Assembly (NCBI RefSeq): GCF_023856365.1
Contig: NC_064543.1
Location: 5,182,952-5,246,951, forward strand
Direction: 5' to 3'
Length of the DNA stretch: 64,000 nt
From: Brienomyrus brachyistius
Taxonomy: Eukaryota; Chordata; Actinopteri; Osteoglossiformes; Mormyridae
Shown: positions 1-11,500 of the stretch, piece by piece
How positions within the stretch are numbered: position 1 is the first letter of the stretch
Layout: every line of letters begins with the position of its first letter
Translations under genes and position numbers: made by a program
Notes under the pieces: model-generated
Seen by the model: the letters and a program-made list of their open reading frames with translations, nothing else
What the model was told of the DNA's origin: nothing
The model's database searches: none

Positions 1-3000
1 AAGATGGTGGTGCATCAGTGACCTAACTTCGTTTCTTCTTTATGCTAATTCATGATGTCAGAAGTCAAGTCGAAAGTCAATCTAAGCTCAATATATAGAA
101 AATATGTTGTCTTTGCATTGCTAAATCACACGGTATATTTGTAAGGAACATTGCCTAAGCAGTAATCTCCGCAAATGAACGACTGGTGTGGCTTCTGTTT
201 CCATTTTGTTCCGTGTTCATTTAATTTTGTTTCATTACAGGCTACTGCTAGTCTGTCATGAAAGCATCAACTAAATCTGGCTTGTTTCCTCAGAAATATT
301 GCTAATTAGAAGTGGCGAAACACAGCTGTCAGCTCACTGTACAGCATGTATCATATCGCAATACCGCTTGTGAGGTTGATTGGCTAACCAGCATCAGAAA
401 TGACGAAACAAAATGGCATAATTCAGTGATTTCTAGCACATCCCTGACCTTAATGTACCCAATGGGCATTCTGACACGGTGAAACTCACTGGCTGTAACG
501 CAGTAAACAAGTACTAATGAATAAATGATAGACAGTGAAGGATCTCCTGTTGGACCTATGTGTCCTGCTGTCCTCTAAGTGCTCCTCTAATCGTTTTACA
601 TTTACGCAAGATGGCATTATTTGAAAACACCTCCCACTCTGCCAGGTAAATTTATTTTAATTGTGTGAATAACAAGTAAATACTAACATTTTGTATTTAA
701 GTGTGTGTCTCTTTTTGTAGTATGTTTTTTGTTCAGTTTCCAGAAGTAATAAAAGTTACACTTTATTGATAAGAACTAGTTAATTATGGTTAATTTTCAG
801 TGATTACTGTGTCCATTGTTAAATCTCATTGTTGGTGTCTTGCTTTAGTTTTATACAAAAATACATTTTCCCTTTCCAAATAAAAGTAGTGATCGTAACA
901 GGCAGTGTTTAATTAGTGTCTTTAGCGGGAAAATGTGACAAACTCATCCGCCTTTGAGTAGTGAAAAAAAAACTAAATGGTTAAACTCTCATCCACAGGG
1001 AAAGGAAAACCCTGGTTTTGTAGGTAGGCAGATTTCACACTTGTATGTCGACCGAGGACAGAAATATAGTCTAATTGAAATGCAGGAAAGGTGGTGGCTT
1101 CTAAATGATGCGTCAGAAGTGAAACTAGGGTGGGAAATATGTGGTGATGAGGCGGTCTCAGGGCAAAAACACGCCAGTATCCTCAACTAGGAATGACCCT
1201 GAAGTGAAAAGCAATTGTTGGTGGCAGCTGATTAACGAAAAAATTCATTGGTAAAGTAAAAAATGACTTGTGGAGTTACTTGTGTATTAGTTGGAGAGAC
1301 TAGTACACTCTTACTGAGAGTAGCAATAACATCAGATGCCCTTGTATAGGCATTTTGTTCTGTTATTATCTGGGAGGGGGGTTGAGTTGTATAAAAAGAA
1401 ATGATTTCTATGACTGGTATGCAGATCTGCGCATTTGCACACTGCAGGCCAGTGGAGGCACAGGAAGTGCCCATATCTCTGTGAATCAGGCCTTGTAGGC
1501 CGGAAGAGTTGTGTATTTTGCAGAAGTTATGGATTTCTTTCTTATCTTCGGTTTCTTTTATTTTGTCCGGAATACGGAGTAGTTCATGGGTCTGGCCCCT
1601 GAATCGGCGTTGACTCTTGCCCCAAGTTTGATTCATGTTGGCAACATGCTGATAGACTGATCGTAATTATTGTGGGGGATGTGAGGAGGGATGATGAAAG
1701 TGAGTTTGGGTCGAAAGCCCCTTGGTTTTCCGTCTCGGGTTAGTAATTTGGGGTTTTTGTCTCCCGTATTATTATTTCATAGTCTGGGGTTTCTTGTTCA
1801 GACTAGAAGCTCTGTGTTGTGTGAGTCTGGCCTCTGGTGTCTCCTCCCATGATGTCGATGGACCTTCTGACCACCCTTAATGCTTGTATCGTCTCCTGAG
1901 GTCTCTCTCTTTTTATGGCCGCTCTAATTTACTTCCCATTACCCCACTACAGACACATGGACGGTGTGCTCCATGTTTTGTATCATCATTAATTTGATCA
2001 GGGTATTGAACCTGAACCTGCACCCGCATTCCCAGAATGCACTGTGATGGTTGGACCCGCTCCCGGACATCGATGCTATGAATGCAGGGAAACTGCAGGC
2101 AGATTAGGATTTTGACAATAGAAACTTGTATATAGTGCTGTCGCATGTTATGATGCAGGCGTTATTTGTTAAATTCGGTCTCATTCCCAGTTAGTGCTCC
2201 ATTTTAATATTCTGGATGCTGGTTTCTCTCGTACTGCGCTGACACATGTTGGTATGAAATCAATATGCAATTTCTTTTGGCAACCTTCACCTCCAGCAAG
2301 CTGCACTGCTTTTCATCAATTTGTTGGTCTGAACTAGGGGCCGGCTGAGCTGGTAGTTCGTCCTTTTTCCTCCAGACTGGAAATATTGGCGTAATTGGCC
2401 TTCAAACATTGGCCTTACCTCAGGTACGCAAAACGGGAGCCGCTCATGATGTACCACAATTTTGCTTTAGGTGCTGTGGATTCGGTGCGGCCTCACGGTC
2501 AATGTTGTCTGGGTAGCGTCTGATGCTAAAGGCTTCCCTGAACAACCTGAATGCCCAACAGACATAAGGAACCAGTCACTCAAAATATTTGCTTCAAATT
2601 TCCAGTTGTACCTGAATCGTAGGTTTATTGGAGTATGGCAGCGTAGAGATCTTGTAGCTTAGAGCTAAAGGGTTTCCACCCAGCACCAGCAGACCCACGC
2701 AACGCTCTTTACAGCCGCATACTTTACGGATGTCTGCTTTTATGTTGAATAGAGAGCTGCCTTTGACTTTTTTATAAAGTTCTTCCTTCATTGAGTTGTT
2801 AGTCAGCGGGGAGCTACAACAATACTCATTTAGGACTTTCAATATCTGACTAATAACATGCTCTGCCAGTATTTTTGGCTGCCTGTCAATGCACCGTAAA
2901 ACTCTGTAACGTGCTCACGTTCACGTGTTGAGACAGTCACTTCAAGAGAGTTTTCCCAGTGGGCGTGAAAGTACATATTCTTTTTGTTTATGCCTCTCAG

Positions 3001-5489
3001 CTGTGTGCAGCCTCACCTTGGGTCCATTGTTTTACATCGAGTGCGTCACCATTGGTCCCTGAGTAATAGCATATGCTTAATTTCAAGATCTGAGGATGGA
3101 CCAGAATGCAGTGCAGTCCATGTACTGTTAGTCACGGTGACTTCAGCGATTCAATGCGTACCAACAAACGTGTCGTCAAGGCTTTGTGTGTGCCACCTTT
3201 TTGTGTCACGCAAAACCTAAGGTAGAGTTTCTAATGGTTATGCTCGCCGCATTATGCAAATGAGCAGCGATTGAGCAACAAGACTTCGAAAACGCAAGCT
3301 GGGATGGGTCAATGTGTGCTGTCAGTCACCTGCCATCCTGTCTTGCTTTCTATTGGATACTTAATCCATTCCCATTGGCTATATCAGGCAATGATTGACG
3401 GCTCACGGTAATCCTACTATCTACAGCATGTTTCAAAGCCTCATTCTCTTCCAAGAAATTAGCATGCCTCTTTCATTGTCGAGCTCATTTGCATCGCATG
3501 CTGCAGGTGTCCTGGGATTTGTTGCATCTTGCAGTCACGTTTAACCCCTTATGATACATAGAAAGTGAATTTTTGATACTCCATTCGCAAGGCTGGTGAA
3601 AGGTGTGCGAGATGGAGAGCATTGCACTGATAGGTTACCAGCTTTCGTGTGTCTCCAGCTTAGACCTAAATTTAGCCTCTGAACAGAAGTGCTCGTTGGT
3701 GCGACTAGGTAAACATGTAGGGAGTGTCCGTCTCCAGTCATGGCAAAGCGCAGTTGGCGAAAAGCGTTTCTCAACACAGTGGTAGCGTGCAGTTGATTTC
3801 CGGAGCTGGGTGGAGGGTGAAGTTGCATTTCTGCATGAGATGGTGAAAGTCCCACCGGGGACGAGCCGGATCCTAGGGGCCCAAATAAAACCTCCAGTCC
3901 GATCCAGTATTCGCCAGGCCCTGGCTCAGGCCCTCCCTTTGTTTCTGCTCCTGGCTGTACAAACCCTGTGTTTCATGAGGAAGCATGTCCAGGAAGCTCA
4001 TGAAAATGTATGAGCTAATGATATCACTGTCTGTACTTTTACTGTCGTCTTCTGGCCTGTGGTTTGTCTTCTCGTGTAAGCCTGAGCTCCTAATTCCACA
4101 CATTCCTGCTATTCCAGTTGGAAACTGCTCTCTGACTTCAAGTAGACCATTTTTGACTGGTACAAACAGTCTATTTGCTAAATAATTATACTGGAATCAT
4201 CCTGAAAGGGAGTTTGCGTCCTGTGTGTGATCACATAGATTAATCCCAGGTTAATGGTGGTGATGTATGAAATCGCTTATACAGCAGGCAGACTGGCCAG
4301 GTGTCCTGTATGTTTTGGTACGGCAAAGTCTGCTTCCTCCAAAGATCCTGTGCCCTTCTGGAGATTGTCGCCTCTGCCCATGATTGCCCGGCCTGAAGGC
4401 CTATTGTTGGCCTGCTGTGTTCGTTCTTCCCTCTTCTGCTTACGATGTGACATAATCATTTCCATGTGACCGATTACCTTGGCCGCTGTGTCCACGTTTA
4501 GCTCAGCCTATCGCTACGGAGCTTCTGCCTGCCTGGAGTCCATCTGAAGGATGGGCCCTCCAAGCAGATATAAAGCCGTCTCGCCAATCGCATCTGCTTT
4601 TGTTTTAAGCATAAATGTATAAATAAGACAGTGATTTATGCCGATTTTGAATGGTAACCCGTTGATGGCGGAGGCCTGGATGTCGGGGTTATACGACGTC
4701 GTGAAGTTGGCAGGTGACTAATTAGGTGGGAGTTGAAAAGGCCAACCCCCTCTCTCACTCCCCCCCACTGAGAATCCTTCATACTCACCCCAAATCATTC
4801 CTCACTCAACAGTAGATTTAAAAGGCCTGAATGGTTTCTTTCCAGCGATGGTATCTCAAGTGATTCATTTGCTAGTAACACCTGTAATTTGCTGTCATGG
4901 TGGTCGTGCTCAGAGATGGGAGCAGGGCGTGTGTTTTAGGTTACTTAGTAGCGCACGATTTCAGCTACTGTTAGAGTAATCTTCACTTGTAATTTACCTG
5001 TGAGTTTCAGTGCAGGCTCTGCTAGCTACAGTGTCGATTAAACTGCGCACAACAGTCTGTTTTTATCTTCTCTGGAGGCAATTTGTTTTTGATGTCAGAA
5101 TGCCGTTTCGGAAATGATGATAATGGTGATTCACATCTGGAGGTTAGTTAGACTTAAGTGAGCGTAGTTCTGAAGTTTGAGGGCTTCGTTTGGTAGTCTG
5201 CCTGTGTCAGGTCAGGGATTTCGGCGAGCAGTAAGCCAGAGCTTTCCGGACGACGGCCACATCGATGCTGCTCTTTCATCCCGTGCGCATGAAACACTGT
5301 AGCCTCATATCTGAGTCGGTCTCGCTGCCTGAACCTGGCCCTGGTAGTTGGCCTGCCGCGGTGCGTTTAGCGCCTGGCCGTAAGGACTCTGCACATCCAG
5401 TGAAGCTAGCTGTGATCCACTGGAGTTTCTCCTGTCTTAGATGGTGATTTTACAGTGTGCATAAGCGAAGTTGGAGGGCAACTAGGTCT

Positions 5490-6116
5490 GGGTGATATCA
5501 AATCAATATTATATTGCGCAATGATCACCAGGGCTTCAGATCAAAGGCGAAGCATTTGGCCGGACGGCAGATTTGATAGTATACGGACATTTATTATACC
5601 CAATATTTGGTAAGCAGATTAGTAGTACAGCTAAAATATATTAATGAGATGTATTTTGTGACACTCAAAACGTAGTAATCTGTATTAAATTTGGTTAGCG
5701 GAGCACGGTACATAATACTGTTCTGGTATACTATGTTTGGTATACTATGTTTAATATACCTTAGTGCGATTTTGCACTGAATGGTCAGTGAAGAAAGGAA
5801 CAGCTCAACAGCCTCTATCTTTTAAAAGAGGAGATCTTATGGATCTCAAGGTAAAAAGTCGTCGGTGGTGTGACGGTACTTTTCGCAGTTTAAAGTCTGA
5901 CACATTTATTAAACATAAGGATATGCTGAATTTCCTTATGTTTTGGGCATCATAAAATGCCTCATTAACATTTTAGTCATACTATTAATCTGCTTAACAA
6001 ATTGTGGGCGTAAATAAACGTCCGTATGGCACTGAAAAGCAGTATAATATCGCTATGATATATCAATATAATATTATAATATTATATAGCAGTATAATAT
6101 CGCTATGATATCTCCC
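5490..6116. mobile_element. Long imperfect foldback (palindromic) DNA element, ~630 bp
   Basis: The left end ggtgatatcaaatcaatatt is the inverse of the right end (…cgctatgatatctccc), and inner blocks also pair: gtaagcagattagtagtac (about 5611) with the reverse of ctattaatctgcttaac (5982-6000), and taatgagatgtattttgtga with the reverse of the block near 5950-5972. The arms cover most of the element. An internal direct repeat (agcagtataatatcgctatg at about 6040 and 6090) sits in the right arm. No transposase seen. Confidence 0.65.
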
Positions 6117-6896
6117 GGCGCTTGACGTGAGGCGTTTTTTCTGTGGACTTAAGGGGTGGCTACAAATTTTCTGGAGGTGAAATTGAGGTAATTCTTACTG
6201 GTTACTTTCTCCTGGATGTCCTAAGTACTGAAGATGCACCGAATTGCAATTTTCTTTGCTGATTCAGAATTATTTTTTTCGCAAGTGTGACCTGCTGATA
6301 CTGATTTATTTCCAATTCTGATTTCTAAGAACTGTAACTGACATCACAATTAAACAAAAATCAACTTTTCAATGCAAAATTTTATTTTCATAATAGATAA
6401 AGTACAATTTTCCTTAAACTGCACTTCGCTCACTTAATCTCAAAATGAAGTGCTCTGTGACTGGAAAGAGGCACAAATAACTTAACTGAAAATGAATTGC
6501 TGTAGATCCAACTTTGACATATTTTACTTTACCAAACAAGAGCAGGTGCGGCAGATTTAAATAAAATAAATGTCAGTTACTGAACATTTTCCATTATGTT
6601 TTAAATTCCCCAGATAACATGACATTGAGCTACTCCTTATTTTCCACTTGTCTTTAAATAACTCCATAGGTAACATACATGAAATATTCTCTTCCAAGCA
6701 AATCATAGGTGCAATTCCAACATCGCATGTTATGCACATACAGATTAAGTTCAGGCTTTTTCACTTCTTTGTACTGGACAGACATTATAGTGCAGGGGGT
6801 TGAAGGTTCGCTAAAACATTTTTTAATGCATCATAGGGAAAAACCTTAGCTAGCTTTGCAATTGTAATGATTATTCCTTTTCATGATAATCTAGTA

Positions 6897-7024
6897 CAGT
6901 GGTTCTCAAACCCGATCTGATTGACGGAACTCACCTGATCCAGGTAATCAGCAGTGTGTAGGGCAGGGATAGCTGGAAGACAAGCAGGACAGTGGGGCCT
7001 GAGGACCGAGTTTGAGAACCACTG
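6897..7024. mobile_element. hAT-type MITE with 8-bp target duplication
   Basis: 128 bp bounded by cagtggttctcaaac and its inverse gtttgagaaccactg. Flanks are atctagta (6889-6896) and ctctagta (7025-7032), matching at 7 of 8 positions. The CAGTGGTTCTCAA terminus and 8-bp duplication are typical of hAT elements. Confidence 0.85.
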
Positions 7025-8100
7025 CTCTAGTATATGTTGAATAATTGGTGTAAACTTTTACCTCTGTTTCACCATGTTTTCGGGATGGTTTCCTCACGGT
7101 TTATTTTGCCTTTAAGTGTATCACAATGCTAGCACTTGGCTGTGAGTATCCTCACGACTGTGAGGCTATTGCCTGCTCCGCTGTGTGCATGACGTGTGGC
7201 ACGTGCATAAAATGGACTGCTTCAGTATCGGAAATACATGAGACTCACCGGCCGGCCTCAGGTCAGCTGAAAATCGGCTGATTCCGGTCCCTGGCTGGTC
7301 GTTGTGGTGCATCTCTACTTGGCACATGCTAAGGTCACATTAGCTAGTTCATCACCATAAAAACAGCCTTTTTGAAGTCTGAAGAAGGGAACGTCTTCTG
7401 TTCTAACCCATTTACAGTTTGGACAAGGCCCCCGGAGAAGCTTAGCGTAGCTTTGCTAAGATGATGATAACCAGGAGGTGATATTTGCAGACCTTCTGTC
7501 ACATTTGTCAGTTGCTGTGTGGGTGGGACCTCATGTCCCAGTCCGGAGATACCGGAGGGGGGGTCATCAGAGAATGATTGCCCATCAGCACAGCATATAA
7601 TTTGGTTTCTGTGGGTGGTTAGCTTTGCTGTGGAGGTAAGAACTGTCATCGTTGCCATACCTGTTTGACGATACAAGCAGTGACCTTCTGCCTGCACTGC
7701 ATCTAAGCCAGGTCTGCCCCCCCGCCGGCATGTCTGTCACTGCTTGATGAATGGGACTGGGGGGGGTGGGACAGGTCAGCCCGCAGGAAGAACCTTGGTG
7801 TTGCACGGTGACCTTCGACCAGACGCTTCTGTGTATGTGGAAATTATGGAGGTCGTGGATGCGCAGAACTTTCACGATGTTTGTGCACTTGCAGATACAT
7901 TTTTGTTCGTGCCGGGCCTGCTTACGTGTGTTTTCTCTGCTGTCTCGTGATGTGTGGTGTAACGGACAACTGTGGTTGTGTGGCATCAGACGCTTAGGTT
8001 TAGGGTTATTGGAAGAACGTGCACTTTTGATTCCCTGTTTGAGGCACTCCGGGCCATAAACGTGGCGTTTTTGCTGTAGGCCTCGCGGCTCCGCCTGTCG

Positions 8101-8349
8101 TGCCCCCACACTTCACTGTCCCTCTCCAGTGTGCCCCCACACTTCACTGTCCCTCTCCAGTGTGCCCCCACACTTCACTGTCCCTCTCCAGTGTGCCCCC
8201 ACACTTCACTGTCCCTCTCCAGTGTGCCCCCACACTTCACTGTCCCTCTCCAGTGTGCCCCCACACTTCACTGTCCCTCTCCAGTGTGCCCCCACACTTC
8301 ACTGTCCCTCTCCAGTGTGCCCCCACACTTCACTGTCCCTCTCCAGTGT
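8101..8349. repeat. 31-bp minisatellite, 8 near-identical copies
   Basis: The unit begins tgcccccacacttcactgtc and is 31 bp long, repeated eight times with essentially no divergence. Because 31 is not a multiple of 3, the same peptide series appears in all three forward frames; it is not coding. Confidence 0.95.
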
Positions 8350-8429
8350 GCCTTGCAGGAAACCCTGAGCTCACTGGGCTTCCTGATGCGAGTTAGATGT
8401 TGGGCAGTGCCTGGTGTCCATCTTTCAAA

Positions 8430-8590
8430 GGTGGAAAGTTCAGGTTCAGGATGTGCAAATCCAGACCTAAATTTTGTTTCGACCAACTAACTAGTTAAGT
8501 ATTCAGTGACTGTGACTCTTTAGATTTAAGTAGTTAGTTGAAACAAAAGATCGGTCTGGGTTTTTATTTTCTGGACCTAAACTTTCCACC
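8430..8590. mobile_element. Palindromic MITE, copy 1
   Basis: Outer arms ggtggaaagttcaggttcag and the inverse ending ctaaactttccacc enclose further inverted blocks (aaatccagacctaaattttg / gatcggtctgggttttta). It shares its structure and words with the elements at 41527 and 44621. Confidence 0.8.
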
Positions 8591-11500
8591 ACTCAGTTAC
8601 TCTAAATGTGGGTAAATCACAGGTCTGTTGGTCAGATTGTGTATTGGATCCTATCCCATATGACAGCCCTGGGAGGGTCATAGGCTCCATCCAGGTCTGT
8701 TCAGAACCTCTGCCACTGGATTTGAACTGTAGCATTTCAGGGCTGCATCATGTGGGCTGTTGTGTCCAGTAAAGCAGATTCTGCCAGAATAAACTTATTC
8801 AAAGTTACACCCTCGCATCCAAGTTGACGCACCTCTGTGACACGGGTTTCTTAAATTACCCCAGAGAAACCCTGAAACTGCTGAAGGCCTGGTTTCTCCC
8901 CCCTGAAAGGTGTGACCTCATAGGTCTGAGATAAATGCGGCTTCTGTGACGAGCTGGGAGTGCCTGTTGCTCCCTGGTTTATTTCTTGCCTTGGGCCTGG
9001 TTCACGTGCACTGGGTGACATCGTCTCTCTCTAGCCTTGGCTCATGTCTCTCTGCCACAGCCATGGAGTTTCCTAAATAGCAGAGTGGGTGCCCTTTTCT
9101 CCATAGCCTGTAAGCTAGAAGCTATTCCTCATGCTGTCTGCCCGCCCCCCCCAAGGGGTTGTGACCTCACCCAGTGACCCCATTACAGCTAAACATACCT
9201 CTTTCCCAGTTCCCTCCCTCTCCCTCGTCCATGCACGTTTTGGTACTGTTTACCTGGCTTGCCCAGTGCATGCTGGGAATTTTACCATTTGCATTTATGT
9301 TTCTCTTGCTTCTCGCAGACTTTGAAGATTCAGCCCGCCCTCCCCCCAGTCACCTGACTTGCATCCGTAGGCTTGCAGACGCGCCTCCCGTGCATTTCCT
9401 GCAGCGGTGGATACCCCTTTTCCCTGCCCTTTCGGTGTTGCGATCTTTTTCGCTGTCAAACTGCCTTTGCTTGTCAGTCTGGCTCATGCAGGCTGAGACC
9501 TGCTGGACTTTGCATAATGATTTTTTATTTATTTTTTTTTTTTTCCTGTTTCCATCCCTGGCTTGTATGTGAGGTGATGAATAGCCATGATGTTCGGCTC
9601 ATTTGAAAAGCATGTGAAATTCAGGATTAAAGAGCCCCCCCCTGCTCCCAACACGCATCCCGTGTGGTTTTGACGGCGCCCCCTCGCTCTGTCCACCCAC
9701 CCCCTCCTTGTCCCACCCTGCTGTTGTCATGCCGCGTCCCTGTAGATGCAGGAGTTTCCTGTCACTCCGCCTGTTCTCCTTAATTCCTAGTTCAGCATTA
9801 GCTCTGTTTTTCCGCCCGGCTCGCCAGTGTCGACCTAAATGCTCGTAATTTCAGGCATCGCCCTCCCTCTCTTTCAGGGGCATTTTCGCCTGCCTTCTGC
9901 CGTGCTGCCTGCTTGTACCGTTTGTCGATTTAGCTGCAGGGTGTTCGATGCTCTTCAGGCAAAGAAACTAAATGTTGTGTAAAGATGTGTACCTGGAGGG
10001 TGCTAGTGCGTGGCCCTAGTGTAAAGCTCTTTGTTTCAATTAGTTACGCCTCTGTTTGGGGCTATAAGATGGACATTAATCTCCCCCGTAGCTATGAATA
10101 CGGAGGCAGCCGCAGGTATGAAGCTGAGGCTTGTTCTCCTGTCTATATCTGAGAAAGCTGCTCGATCTTAGGACAGGCGGGAGTCAAAAAGATAGATGAA
10201 AGGGTTTCTACACAGAATCATTAATGACTAACAGTGGGTGTAATTAGCTACCTGAGACGCGGTGAGTGACACACATAAGAGGCATCGTGATTGTTCGCTT
10301 AGCTGCTTAGTATGTTTGTTTAGGGCTGGTGAGTGTATAGATGGACTGGGGTGGAATTTGGTGTATGTACAGTAATCATCATTATGTTTATTATTGTCCT
10401 TATTACCAACAGCAACAACACAATAAATATTATTATTCAATAGTCGTAATAATAATAATAATAATGCTAACAGCATATTTTATTTATTGAGTTTGCAGTG
10501 TTTTTCTTATCATGGCTGCTAGTTGCTATGGATACCTAAAACGAATTCCAGCTCACCTCCGATTGGGTTAAGTGGTTAAACCTGGTCAGCTGGCTAGGTT
10601 TGGGAGACGCGCTCCCATTGGATGTGTGTGAGGTTTATGGGTTTCGAAGTAGCCAGAGCGAAAGTAAGCAGACAAACGGAGAGCGAGGCTGATGTGTCAT
10701 ATGATGTCGCCTCACTTTCCGTGATCTTTTGAGGATGTGTGTTGTTTACTGTCAGGTAGCTTTAAATCTTGTTCGTGGACATGAAAACGTGTGATTTAAT
10801 TTTTTTTTTATCCATATAACTGGCCTGGTTCAAGCATACTGGAGTGTACAGGAGCAACTGAACCCGCAACCTTCAGTTTCCGACTCTTAATCGCCCCACC
10901 TTAATATGCCCTTAATAACCACACCACCTGCTGGACATTAACAGGTTTACCAGTAATCTCTGAGCTAGAATGACCACCTGGGGCTATATAGCCTTCTGCC
11001 TAATGAAATGAGTGTTATCCTGTAATCTCATTTGCTGCCCTGAATTTTGCTGATGAGTACAGTTGCCTGTGATTGGCTATATTTGCTTTCAGTTTAATTT
11101 GTTAGCCTGTGCTTGCTGCTGTAGGGAAGCCGTAGCCGGGTGACCCACCTTATAACGCTGCTGCTGCTGCTAGTTCACTGGAGCTTGTCACACTCTGCCT
11201 GCATTATTTATGGACTTAGCCAGGAAAGGAAGTCGATTTAAAATAAGTGTGTTTGAATAGAGGCCGGGAAGAGCAGCGGAAAGCCAGCTTTTGTTTAATA
11301 AACTGGGGAGGGTGAGAGAGAACAGCCCTCCGTTTTCCTGACCGTGTATCAGAGAGTGAGATATGCAGATTTGATTAAAAGTGGGATGTGGCCCAGGTTG
11401 GGGGTGGGGGGGTCGACCCGGCCCTCAGGCATGACGAAATGATCCTGGAACTCCAGCATCCTGGCTGTTATCCTGCCAAAATAACCCCCCCCCCCCCAAT

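Noticed and set aside
7585..8109. 174-codon minus-strand frame in the upstream region
   Set aside because: No similarity, no splice or promoter support; it runs across several chance frames in non-coding sequence.
8101..8349. CRISPR-like direct repeats
   Set aside because: Repeats are contiguous with no unique spacers, and the host is a vertebrate.
8100..8490. Repetitive PHTSLSLSSV-type proteins in three frames
   Set aside because: They arise from the 31-bp minisatellite, whose length makes every frame read the same words; no start, splice or similarity support.
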